Origin: Zygnema cylindricum | Taxonomy: Eukaryota; Streptophyta; Zygnematophyceae; Zygnematales; Zygnemataceae | Direction: 5' to 3' | Assembly: GCA_037447655.1 (NCBI GenBank) | Contig: JBBHKE010001551.1 | Location: 1 to 48,362, forward strand | DNA length: 48,362 bases | Part shown: positions 10,016 through 19,930 of the stretch, in pieces | How positions within the stretch are numbered: position 1 is the stretch's first letter | How the letters are laid out: every line of letters begins with the position of its first letter | Notes under the pieces: generated by a model | Told to the model about the DNA's origin: nothing | The model's database searches: none | Seen by the model: the letters and a program-made list of their open reading frames with translations, nothing else | Translations under genes and position numbers: made by a program

Positions 10016-10878
10016 TCCACAAGGGGACCAGCCGGAGGGTCCAAAGTGGGACTAGAAGAAGTGAGAGAAACACTTTCAAAAGTAACATATTCTTTGATTT
10101 TGGAATCTTTTTAAAAATCTGTCATACCAAAAACATCTACCGATCTGGTCTCTTCTTTAACCTGAATATTTCTAGCAGTCTGAAGAGTATTGCTATCCTT
10201 ATTAAATACTCTATAGCCCACGGATTCATCATCATAACCCATAAAAATTCTTGGAATCGATTTCGGACTAAGCTTAGAAATAAGGAGATTATCCAAAATA
10301 AAACATTTACTCCCAAAAACCCGGAAGTGACTAACATTCGGTTTTCTTTCGGTCCACACTTCAAATGGTGTTTTCCCTTTTACTGCTCTAGTCTCTATTC
10401 TATTTCTAATATACGACGCACACGAGAAAGCTTCACTCCAAAATTTGAAATTTATTCCCTTATCTAGTAACATAGATTTTGTACTTTCTGTTAGAGTTCG
10501 GTTGAGTTTTTCGGATACTCCATTCTATTCCGGAGTATAAGGAACTATACATTGCCGAGAAATTCCATTATCTTTTAAATATTCAGAGAATGTATGAGAA
10601 ATATATTCCCCTCCGTTGTTAGACCGAAGGGAAAGGATCGATTTCCCATAAAGTTTTTCGGCCCATACCTCAAAATGCTTGAAGTGAGTGAGCACTTCAC
10701 TCATTTTTTTCATAAAGTAAACCTTGCTATATCTTGAGAAGTCATCCGTAAAAGTTACCAAAAATCGGTTGCCACTGAGTGAAAACTTTTGATGGTCCCC
10801 ACACATCCGAATGAATAATTTGCAGCAAATACGTAGTCTAGTTATTCACTGTTTGAGGAAGTGGCAGCTTATGAAGTT
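10016..10878 (-). pseudogene. Cop2 integrase (core and C-terminal part)
   Basis: Frame 10111-10473 is the C-terminal region (FKFWSEAFSCASYIRNR, KPNVSHFRVFG). Frame 10525-10806 is the core. The second catalytic Asp is lost (SNNGGEY instead of SDNGGEY), the Glu survives (NGVSEKLNRT), and a stop replaces Gln in PEQNG. N-terminal of this only the remnant LPLPQTVNN remains before the Cop3 LTR at 10879. Confidence 0.85.
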
Positions 10879-11932
10879 TGAAACTCTGAGACCTCCATAA
10901 GTCCTCAAAGTGGACAGCTTCCAAGAGCCTCTAAGATAACCCTAACCCCTTTGTGTTTCAGCAAAAATAACTGCCACCCTAGCAGACAATAACTTTGACC
11001 AACTTCACCCCTCTGAAGACAAAACTCCCCTGAGTCGATAGCAAAAAGAATCTCTGAATTTGCTCCCGTGAGCAGTAAGTTATAGAGGGTCAAAGTTGAC
11101 CTTTTGTACAGAAGCTCTCTGGGAGAGAGTGTCCTATCTCCTAATTTTTCTAAGTCCTATCTCTCTCACAGACTCTATCTACTGATGTAAAGAACCAATC
11201 AGATTACAGTTCCGTACACAAAAGTACAGCTACCGGTATACTTTATGTACGGACACTGTACGACATGGCCTGAATGTCGACACATGGTATGTTTGGATTC
11301 GCTCCCTTAATCCTCGGAGATGCCGCAATCCAATGTCATTCCGCCACGTGTCATCCAATGTGGCAATAACCACAAACCGCTGAAATCCTCTTCCGCCATC
11401 TCGGCGTTAATTCCGGCCGTCCGATTAAATTCACATTTAATCGTAGCCATAATAAATACATGCGCGATTCTCGTTTCATTAAAGAAAAAAATGCGCGGTA
11501 TTGGTTTTTTATCCGTACCGTAATCTGTACTTTTACATTACTAGATCTATGTATCCCGTAAACAGTTACAGTTAAATGAATTATCCTATTTGATAATGTT
11601 TAATTAATTATCAAACCATATACTACCTTACACTAGTTCTAGAGTTAACGGCTAAGGCTTCCGTCTATCGGCTGTCTGCCGGCTGGTAGGTACCACGATC
11701 AAATCTTGTGACCGACACATACCTTTTAGTAAATACACCCCTAACTAAAATATATTTCTCCTAAACCTCTGGATAGCCTAGGTAGCCATGGCTCTAGTTC
11801 CCTCTCCAATTTCTCAGTGATTGCGACAAGTTTAAGAGTTAGAGAGAGAAGTTAGAGGAAGACTGCCTCGGCTTCTTTTTATATTTCTATTTAGACCTAG
11901 AAAAATCTTTAAATGGACATTTAATTTCTACA
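10879..11932 (-). repeat. LTR-A1, 3' LTR of Cop3
   Basis: Starts TGAAACTCTGAG and ends TTAATTTCTACA (plus view). The A1 subtype reads CGCTCCCTTAATCC near 11300. It carries CACGTG near 11345, the tRNA-like module at 11643-11728 and the hairpin block around 11787-11860. The ORF at 11320-11523 is a chance frame. Confidence 0.9.
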
Positions 11933-11945
11933 CTCCCCTTATTTT

Positions 11946-13500
11946 CTAGTCAACCTTTAATTTCAGACCACACTTTTCCCTGTAGGAAATTAGCTTAGGG
12001 GAAGGCACAGGTTTCGTCATCATATCTGCTACCATCTCACTATCTGGTCGGTACTCTAAACTGATTATTTTGTTTTCTACTTTCTCTCTAACAAAGCAGA
12101 GTCTCATGTCCATGTGTTTGGCTTTAAAATGATGTTTAAGATTGGCACAAATAGCGATTGATGCCTGATTATCACAAAAATAATTATACACACCACTCTT
12201 AAGGTGACCAAGCTCACCAAGCAAAGACTTGACCCACATCAATTCTTTTACAGCAGAGCAAGAGGCCATATACTCAGCCTCCATGGTGGACTGAGCAATA
12301 ACTTTTTGCTGTTTGCTACTCCAACAACAAGCCCCATCACCCACATATAATACATATCTAGAAGTGCATCTCTTCATCGGAGCATCACTATAACTAGCAT
12401 CACTCCAAGTAGTGATGTCAGTATTCTCCCCACCCAAATGCAACCATAGATCCCTAGTTCCTATCTAATATCTAAGGACTCTCGTAGATGCCTCCCAATC
12501 CCTGTTAGTGGGAGCATTTAGACTTCTACTCAGCACTCCTACAGCTGTAGCTAAAAATGGCCGGGTACAATTCATAAAATAGATTAGACTTCCCACTACT
12601 TGCTTGTAAGGAATAGTCTGCATGAACTTCTGTTCTTCAGGAGATAATTCCTCTTCTAAGACTATGACTCCTTCTTCCTCACTCCCCTCACTTCCCTTCT
12701 TCAACTCCATTGGAGTTGTACAACTATTAGCTTTATCCATTTGAAATTTTTCAAGCATGTTCCCTATTGCTTCCTTTTGAGTCAATCTTATAATTTTCCT
12801 TTTTCGGTCTCTCTCTACTTGAATTCCCAAAATATATTTTGCTTCCCCCATATCCTTCATTTTAAATCTCCCCTTAAGATCAGTTTTCAGTTTATTAATT
12901 TTTTCCATTGATTTACTTAAAACAAGCAAATCATCAACATAAATTGCAATAAATATAAAACCTTCCTCATCTTCGAAAAACATAGATTGAGTGATCTGAG
13001 CTGATTCGGATATATCCCAAACCGGTAAGAAACTCATCAAGCTTCTTATTCTACTGTCGAGGCGCGTGTTTCAAACCATAAAGCGATTTAATCAGCCGGC
13101 ATACCTTACTCTCCTCTCCTTCCTCCACAAACCCTTCGGGTTGTCGCATGAAGATCTCCTCTTCCAATACTCCATGCAAAAAGGCTCTCTTAATGTCCAT
13201 CAGGTGCACTTCCATGTCTTCCGCTACTGCTAGGCTGAGAAGTATGCGGACGGAGGAAAATCTGACCACCGTGGCAAAGGTTTCCTCGTAGTCAATTCCC
13301 TCATTTTGTGTAAATCCCTTTGCCACTAATCGGGCCTTGTAGCGCTCGATTGTGTTATCTGGGTTCAGTTTTAATTTGAAAAATCACATACAACCGATTG
13401 GTTTTCGGTTAGGTGGACAATCCACCAGCTCCAAGTATTGGCTGCTATAATTGAGGCCATCTCCTCATTGATGGATGTCTTCCACCGATTTCTTTCTGAA
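11946..13500 (-). pseudogene. Cop3 reverse transcriptase and RNase H
   Basis: RNase H frame 11946-12443 has TTWSDASYSD, STMEAEY and FCDNQAS, and ends just before the polypurine tract. RT frame 12465-13040 has the intact catalytic YVDD (AIYVDDLLVLSKS) and the thumb motif AKYILGIQVERD. Frame 13051-13326 has the fingers (FTQNEGIDYEETFA, MDIKRAFLHG). The frames are parted by a stop or small frameshift at about 12450 and 13045, and by degraded sequence at 13327-13500. It is the least altered RT of the LTR-A group at the active site. Confidence 0.88.
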
Positions 13501-14227
13501 CAAGTCATCACCTCTCCATATGTTTGAGGTTCATCTTGATGAGATAGTTTAGTTACCTTGTTATTAACCTGTTTTTCTTGTAGTCTTTTGCTACTTCTCC
13601 TTCCCCCCTCAAAATTTGAGGCCGGAATAGATGGTTCTCGTGGATTCTTTCGAACAAACTCGGCTTATTCCCTATCCCTTGATTCCGAATCAATTTCCAC
13701 CATGTCTTCCGCTTCGGGTAGAGTTGTCACTGGAGTTTCCACAGCCGAGTCTTTTTCGGTCTGATTTGTATCTGCAAGAATGTCATCTTCTCTAAAACCC
13801 GGATAGTTAGGGAGCTCAAAGTCATCGGAATTTTCTAACTTAAATTTGATTTTTACTGACTTTGTATATTTGAAGTGATCCACAGACTTTCCTTCATCCA
13901 TAACTACTAGATGCTTTACTAAGATTATATCTTCTCTTTTTAGATCATAAACTCTATATCCTTTAACATCCTCATCATATCCTAATAAGTATCCCGGTTT
14001 TCCTTTAGGATTTAGCTTCCAATTAGACCGATTTGTATCTAGACTGAATACTTGACTGCCGAAAACCTTTAAGTGAGATATGTCTGGTTTCCGGCCTGTC
14101 CATCTCTCATAAGGTGTTTGATCTTTTATAGTTGAAGTAAGAACTCTACTTTTGAGGTAATTAGCACAGTTCAATGCTTCTGCCCAAAACCTTTTTCCTA
14201 TCTTCTTATCTGACAACATACTTCTAG
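13501..14227 (-). pseudogene. Cop3 integrase C-terminal region and linker
   Basis: Frame 13665-14276 carries MLSDKKIGKRFWAEALNCANYL, PYERWTGRKPDISHLKVFG and the acidic linker ending near IPASNFEGGRRSSKR (13560-13640). The frame's first 16 codons belong to the inserted solo LTR. The catalytic core resumes on the other side of that insertion at 15392. Confidence 0.85.
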
Positions 14228-15391
14228 TGTTGTCGATAGCCATTTTCAGCCATGGGTTTACCCTTGGAAGCACCACAGACTACCCAAAAACAGCCTACTT
14301 TGAATCAACACAGAATTTTACAAAAATATCAAAACAAGTGGAAACTAAAAACACAGGTATTTTCTAGGCTACACAATAACCTCACAAAGTTTGAGACAAA
14401 AAAAATGAAGAGAGTGATCACACCATCTAGTCAAAGTTGCAGAAAAATTGTCTGCCAGAACTTTGATGAAACAGACTAACTTCACAATGAATTAAAGCAC
14501 ATACCAGGCTAAAAATAGGCCTGCAAATCTGTGACAATATAAACAGTATATAGAGGAACACACATAAAGAATTTTAGACAATTCTGTCAACAGATTTGAG
14601 AGTAATCCTCAGATAAAATTACGAAAAATAACCATAAACAGTTTTTGGTCCAAAAGGTTCCTAAGTCCTAAAATGACTAAGTCCTACAAATATATACAAG
14701 AGCGTACTGCTGAATGTACGGAGGCATACCAGTCGTACGCTGTCTACCAGCTACCTCTATTAATGTTGGTATACCCGAATACTTCAAGGTATGTCAAAGT
14801 GAGTAAACCTACACTAATACTTAATAGACAAAAAGACAAAACAATGTTCTACCAAATATTTATACGTACACACAATCTCACAAAATCGTATGTTGAGTCA
14901 CGCTATGTCACTCAACGAGATTCCTTGAATTTATTCAAAGAATCCGGGTCATCCAAAAATAATAATTGTGTGATTAACGCGATTCCGCATGGCAACAAAA
15001 TCCAAACGAAATCCACGTGAGTCGTCAAATATCTTGTGACGTCCCGAAACGCATTCACGTCTACTTGCCAAATAAGACGCTCCATACTTGCTGCGTCTTT
15101 TTTCCATAAATGCGTATATCGCATTATGTTTCGTACAAGCGACATCATTTTTCAACATTTCAAATATATCGGATCGCTTCGCGATCCGCCGTCCATTTCT
15201 CACCGCATTCCACACCACTCAAATAGTTCCTCACGTCCCTTTAATTTCGATCGTATAACTACCCCCCCAATCCGCAAATCCATTCAAACCTCTATTCGTA
15301 CCACCACATTACTTCCGGTAATAATTTACGCATGAACGTCGCGTGCACACAAAATGTCGCGTACGCATGAAACTAACTTTTCAAAACAACA
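14228..15391 (-). repeat. Solo LTR (LTR-C group), 1164 bp
   Basis: Inserted cleanly in Cop3 integrase between MLS and the upstream codons. Termini TGTTGT and ACAACA form a 6-bp inverted repeat. The flanks TCTAG (14223-14227) and TCTAA (15392-15396) are a target duplication with one mismatch; the uninterrupted Cop4 sequence near 20790 confirms the empty site. It shares blocks with LTR-C, in the same orientation. It has ABRE/CRE-like ATCCACGTGAG and TGACGTC sites near 15010-15045 and no tRNA-like module. The ORFs inside it are not genes. Confidence 0.92.
15170..15188. other. 8-bp perfect hairpin in the solo LTR
   Basis: CGGATCGC and GCGATCCG flank the triloop TTC. It is GC-rich in an AT-rich setting and contains two GATC words. 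The role is unknown; it could be a transcript hairpin or a protein-binding palindrome. Confidence 0.6.
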
Positions 15392-15990
15392 TCTAACACT
15401 ATCACTTAGTGTTATATTTAACCTTTCAGCTACCCCATTCTGTTCCGGGTTTTCTGGAACTGTCTTTTGGTGTTCGACCCCATCTTCCCTCAGAAAATCC
15501 TCAAACAGGTTAGAAGTACACTCTCCATAATTGTCACTCCTTATTCTCTTGATTGAAGTTTCATGGAGTTTTTCCCTCCATGCTTTATATTGTCTAAAAT
15601 AATCCTGAGCTTCGGACTTGTTTGTCAAAAAATACACTGGAGAATACCGAGACCAATCATCAGTGATAGTCATCATAAATCTCTTCCCCTCCGGTGAGGG
15701 CATTTAGCCGGTCCCCAAATATCTGTGTGTACTAGATCTATAATTTTTTCTCCCTTATAGGTGGTTGTTTTAGGAAAGGGTAATCTGGTTGTTTTACCTT
15801 GAGCACATCCACTACAATCACTTATATTATCACTCTCACTGAACTTAATCCCTTCCACTACTCCCATCTTTTTCATCTCTCTTAACTTGTCTAGATTCAC
15901 ATGCCCAAACCTCTTATGCCACATCATAATATCATGAACACCACCATAATAAAGTTTCTTCGTTTCATTTCTTAAAACTAGCCTAAACAT
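15392..15990 (-). pseudogene. Cop3 integrase core and pre-integrase zinc domain
   Basis: Frame 15326-15703 holds the core end: second Asp in SDNYGEC (normally SDNGGEY) and Glu in NGVAERLN. Frame 15673-15990 holds the first Asp (HTDIWGP) and the zinc domain (HKRFGHVNLDKL and CSGCAQGK). A frameshift at the PSPGGKRF position (about 15697) separates the two. Confidence 0.85.
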
Positions 15991-16470
15991 TCCATGGCTA
16001 CCTTTCTCAGCAATGAAATAGACATCCTCCTCAAAACTAGCACTAAAGACTCCTTCCCTAGTGCTACTAAAAAAAAACCCTTATCATCTAATACAGATGT
16101 AGAGATGAGGTCTTTGTTAAGCTCTGGAATGAACAATACATCGGAGAATGTTACTATGGATGTCTTTCCTTCTACTAACACTTTCAAATCTACCGATCCT
16201 ACAAGAGTAGTGGTGACTATCCTCCCATCCCCGTACTCTATCTCTACAGTGGGAATCTTTCTTATCTTAGTGAACAGGTGCTTATCCTTACACATGTGCA
16301 TGGAGGCACCTAAATCTACAATCCAGCCTGCTTCACCTTTCAATCCACCGTAAGCACATTTCTGCCTTCGTGGAATTTCGACCTCGTTTTTCGCCTCTAA
16401 CTCCTTCTCTAAAAGGAGCTCATCGTCCTCGTCCTCGGATTCCGCCTCATGTACCTGTGTCACAAGGGCC
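15978..16470 (-). pseudogene. Cop3 protease
   Basis: Frame 15978-16463, aspartic protease of the copia type. The active site reads DLGA (GWIVDLGASMHMC) instead of DSGA, followed by IPTVEIEYGDGRIV and VLFIPELN. The acidic leader (ESEDEDDELLL) precedes it. The C-terminal frame is shifted near 16075 (a run of A). It continues upstream into gag. Confidence 0.82.
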
Positions 16471-17440
16471 TATTTCTTTCCTCTTCAGGTACCACAGGTC
16501 TGCCCCTCCTTTAACCGAAGCTCGGTTAGCTTACTGCACTCTGCCATATAGTGCCCAGGTTTCTTACAAAAATGACATAAAGCTTTGGGAGCCCTTAGTC
16601 CAAACTCATCGGTCTGATTTATCTGCTCCCTCCCCCCATAGTTTCTGACCGGTTTTCAAGAATCCTTGTTCCTCCAATCGGTCGCAGTTGCCAAGGCTTG
16701 GCCACTCTTTCCTCCCTTTCGGATCTCAATCGTATTCTCCCGAACGAGAATCATCCCTACCACTGAGTTCCATATCCACCTTGAGTCCGGCAAGTCCTGC
16801 ACACGGTTGACAATGTTCTTGAACTTATTGGGTAACTTCATCAGTAAACAATTAGCTTTTTCTTTTTCACTAAAATCTTTTCCCGCACTCTCTAACTTCA
16901 TGAAGAGTGTAGCAAGCTCATTGCAAAAATCCAACATCTTCCCCCCTTTGTATACATACTCCTTAACTTTCTGATCATCCAACTGTTGTTGCTGAATCGT
17001 ACCACTTCGGTACATCTCTATGAGAGCCATCCAAAGATGGGATGCCCTTTCTACCTGCAAATGAGGACATGCAAATCCTTGAGTGAGATGGCGTAGGATG
17101 AAGTGCTTTGCCGCCATATTGTTGAAGTCCCACGTTTCAGTATCATTCTCCTCGTTCCTCGAAATAGGTGATATGAATGCCGAACCAGTTGCTATTGGTG
17201 TGGTCGCCTCCCTCTCCTTTCCTTTGTCCACCACCTCTTTTTCTTTTGTTTCCTCCGTTGAAGGTGGATCCTCTTTCCTGGTGAATCTGCTTCCTCCAAA
17301 CCTTGGAGGAATTCCAAGACTTGATGGACGCCCCAGCCGTCCACTCACTATCCCCCAAAACCTTTTTTCGCAAAGAGCTCCTATCATCATACTTTCCCAG
17401 TTTATGAAGCCAGTTCAATTAAAGATTGGTAGCCTAGAGG
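16471..17440 (-). pseudogene. Cop3 gag
   Basis: Frame 16656-17390 is the capsid part (UBN2-type gag: HFILRHLTQGFACPHLQ, LWMALIEMYRSGTIQ, NCLLMKLPNKFKNIV). Just C-terminal, at about 16535-16580, lies an intact zinc knuckle CHFCKKPGHYMAEC, out of frame with the capsid part. The start codon region near 17335-17400 is preserved. Positions 16660-17252 are identical to 22059-22651 in Cop4, although the flanks differ. Confidence 0.88.
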
Positions 17441-17454
17441 GTGGGCCTATAACC
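17441..17454 (-). other. PBS of Cop3: initiator tRNA-Met anticodon arm
   Basis: The plus strand reads GTGGGCCTATAACC directly before the LTR TGAAAC. Apart from one base it equals residues 26-39 of plant initiator tRNA-Met (the CAT anticodon arm), so the element RNA is complementary to the inside of the tRNA. The primer 3' end would be residue 39, the same half-tRNA primer known for Drosophila copia. The usual plant copia PBS TGGTATCAGAGC is absent. Confidence 0.8.
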
Positions 17455-18503
17455 TGAAACTTTGAGACATCTATAAGTCCTCAGAGTGGACAGCTTCTAA
17501 AAAGCCTCTAGGATAACCCTGACCCCTTTGTGTTTCAGCAAAAATAACTGCCACCCTGGCAGACAATGACTCTGACCAATTTCAACCCTGTGAAGGCAAG
17601 ACTCCCTTGAGTCGATAGCAAAAAGAATCTTTGAATTTTCTCCCCTGAGCAATAAGTTATGGAGGGTCAAAGTTGACCTTTTGTACACAAGTTCTCTGGG
17701 AGAGAGGGTACTATCTCCTAATTTTTTTAAGTCCTATCTCTCTCACAGACTTTATCTACTGATATACAGAACAAATTAGATTACAGTTCGGTAAACAAAA
17801 GTAGAGCTGCCGGTGTACTTTCTGTACAGACACTGTATGACATGGCCTAAATGTCGACACGTGGTATGTCCGGATTCGCTCTTGTAAACCTCGGAGATGC
17901 CGCAATCCAATGTAACTCCTGCCACGTGTCATCCGATGTGGCGATGACCACAAACCGCCAAAATCCTCTTCCCCGATCTCGGGGTCAATTCCGGTCGTCC
18001 GATTAAATTCATTTTTAATCGTAGCTGTAATAAATACATGCGCGATATTCGTTTCATAAAAGAAATAAATGCGCGGTATTCGTTTCGTATCCGTACCGTA
18101 ATCCGTACTTTTACATTACTGGATCTATGTATCCCGTAAACAGTTTCAGTTAAATGAATTATCCAAACTGATAATGTTTAATTAATTATCGAACTATATA
18201 TTACGTGACACTACTTCAAGACTTAACGGCTAAGGCTATCGGCTACCGGCAGTCTGCCAGCCGGCAGGTACCAGGATCGAATCTTGTGGCCGGCACATAC
18301 CTTTTAGTTAAAAAATCCCTAACTAATATATATTTCTCGTAAACCTCTGGATAGCCTAGGTAGCCATGGCTCTAGCTCCCTCTCCAATTTCTAAGTGACT
18401 GCGACAAGTTTGAGACTTGGAGAGAGAAGTTAGAGGTAGACTGCCTCGGCTTCTTTCTATTTAGACCTAGAAAATACTTAATAATGGACCATTAATTTCT
18501 ACA
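17455..18503 (-). repeat. LTR-A2 shared by Cop3 (5' LTR) and Cop4 (3' LTR)
   Basis: 1049 bp, TGAAACTTTGAG to TTTCTACA. The A2 subtype is marked by CGCTCTTGTAAACC near 17878 and GTTAAAAAATCCC near 18307. A PBS lies on its left and a polypurine tract (18504-18520) on its right, so it serves two elements. G-box at 17923-17928, tRNA-like module 18222-18305, hairpin block 18365-18440. Confidence 0.92.
18222..18305 (+). promoter_or_regulatory. tRNA-like Pol III module in LTR-A2 (antisense)
   Basis: A-box-like CTTAACGGCTAAGGC at 18222-18236 (11 of 14 bases as in tRNA-Arg CTAATGGATAAGGC), anticodon-loop-like GGCTACCGG, B-box GGATCGAATCT at 18274-18284, and TTTT at 18302-18305. The stretch 18265-18286 also agrees with the T-arm of plant initiator tRNA-Met at 19 of 22 positions, including the initiator-type A in place of the first T of the TTCG loop. 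Confidence 0.6.
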
Positions 18504-18516
18504 CTCCCCTTATTTT

Positions 18517-19194
18517 CTAGTCAATCTTTAATTTCAGACTACACTTCTCTCTGAAGAAAATTAGCTTAGGGGAAGGCACACGTTTGGTCTTCATATCTGC
18601 TACCATCTCACTATCTGGTCGGTACTCTAAACTGATTATTTTGTTTTCTACTTTCTCTCTAACAAAGCTGAGTCTGATGTCCATGTGTTTGGCTTTAAAA
18701 TGGTGTTTAGGATTGGCAGAAATAGCGATTGCTGCCTGATTATCACAAAAAAAAAATTGCACACCACTCTTAAGGTGACCAAGCTCACCAAGCAAAGACT
18801 TGACCCACATCAATTCTTTTACAGCAGAGCAAGAGGCCATATACTCAACCTCCATGGTGGACTGAGCAATAAATTTTTGTTGTTTGCTACTCTAACAGCA
18901 AGCCCCATCACCCACATACAACACATATCCAGAAGTACATCTCCTCATCGGAGCATCACCATAACTGGCATCACTCCAAGTAGTGATGTCAGTATTCTCC
19001 CCACCCAAATGCAACCATAGATCCCTAGTTCCTATCAAATATCTAAGAACCCTTTTAGTTGCCTCCCAATCCCTCTTAGTGGGAGCATTTAGACTTCTAC
19101 TCAACACTCCTACAGTTGCAGCTAAATCGGGCCGGGTACAATTCATAAAATAGATTAGACTTCCCACTTCTTGCCTGTAAGGAATAGTCTGCAT
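18517..19194 (-). pseudogene. Cop4 RNase H
   Basis: Frames 18517-18855 (MEVEYMASCSAVKELMW, FCDNQAAIAIS, HHFKAKHMDIR, natural C-terminus) and 18892-19194 (NCTRPDLAA, TTWSDASYGD). They are separated by a TGG-to-TAG change in CCWSS. The acidic triad Asp-Glu-Asp survives. The matching part of Cop6 (29896-30573) is open through this point, so the stop is specific to Cop4. Confidence 0.87.
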
Positions 19195-19930
19195 GAACTT
19201 CTGTTATTCAAGAGATAATTCCTCGTCTAAGACTATGACTTCTTCTTCCTCACTCCCCTCACTTCCTTTCTTCAACTCCATTGGAGTTGTACTACTATTA
19301 GCTTTATCCATTTGAAATTTTTCAAGCATGTTCCCTATTGCTTCCTTTTGAGTCAATCTTATAATTTTCCTTTTTTGGTCTCTTTCTACTTGAATTCCCA
19401 AAATATTTTTTGCTTCCCCTATATCCTTCATTTCAAATCTCCCTTTAAGATCGGTTTTCAGTTTATTAATTTTTTCCATTGATTTACTTAAAACAAACAA
19501 ATCATCAACATAAATTGCAATAAATATAAAACCTTCATCATCTTAGAAAACATAGATTCAGTGATCTGAGCTGATCCGGATATATCCCAGACTGGTAAAA
19601 AACTCATCAAGCTTCTTATTCGACTGTCAAGGCGCTTATTTCAAACCATAAAGAGATTTAATCAGCCGGCATACCTTACTCTCCTCTCCTTCCTCCATAA
19701 ACCTTCGGGTTGTCGCATGAAGATCTCTTCTTCCAATTCTCTTTGCAAAAAGGCTGTCTTGATGTCCATCTGGTGCACTTCCATGTCTTCCGCTGCTGCC
19801 AGGCTGAGAAGTATGCGGACGGAGGGAAATCTGTCCACCGGGGCAAAGGTTTCCTCGTAATCAATTCCCTCCTTTTGTGTAAATCCCTTTGCCACTAGTC
19901 GGGCCTTGTAGCGCTCGATTGTGTTATCTG
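19195..19930 (-). pseudogene. Cop4 reverse transcriptase (two nonsense codons shared with Cop6)
   Basis: Frame 19204-19500 covers palm end and thumb; YVDD is intact just upstream at about 19500-19512. In-frame TAA codons at 19204-19206 (EEQKF to E-stop-QKF) and 19543-19545 (VFEDE to VF-stop-DE) occur at the identical codons in Cop6 (30583-30585, 30922-30924), but Cop3 has Glu there. Further upstream the fingers (FTQKEGIDYEETFAPV, MDIKTAFL) are in frame 19662-20471. Confidence 0.88.

Larger units (their letters stand above)
7078..10878 (-). mobile_element. Cop2: Ty1/copia of a second lineage, 5' half missing
   Basis: Contains 3' LTR (LTR-C), polypurine tract, RNase H, RT, a repeat-expanded linker and integrase, all minus strand. 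Protein wording (NRIETRAVKGKTPFEVW, SHFRVFGSKCF) differs from the Cop1/3/4/6 group, so this is another copia lineage. It is inserted in Cop1 gag; the five bases before the LTR are AACCA (7073-7077), but the matching target duplicate is not in the window. At 10878 it is cut in the integrase N-terminal region by the Cop3 LTR, and its gag, PBS and 5' LTR are not found. Confidence 0.88.
10879..18503 (-). mobile_element. Cop3: near full-length Ty1/copia, LTR-A, with a solo LTR inside
   Basis: 3' LTR 10879-11932, polypurine tract, RNase H, RT, integrase, protease, gag, PBS, 5' LTR 17455-18503. Without the 1164-bp solo LTR it measures about 6.45 kb, matching Cop4 and Cop6. The two LTRs are of different subtypes (A1 at the 3' end, A2 at the 5' end), and the 5' LTR is at the same time the 3' LTR of Cop4. 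No target-site duplication is found (AAGTT on the left). It lies in Cop2 integrase. Confidence 0.9.

Noticed and set aside
9764-10114. Plus-strand ORF with a glycine run
   Set aside because: It is the antisense shadow of the proline-coding microsatellite and LRSC repeat in the Cop2 linker.
15036-15335. Host gene exon inside the solo LTR region
   Set aside because: The region lies within exact LTR termini and a target duplication, and overlapping short ORFs on both strands show no domain.
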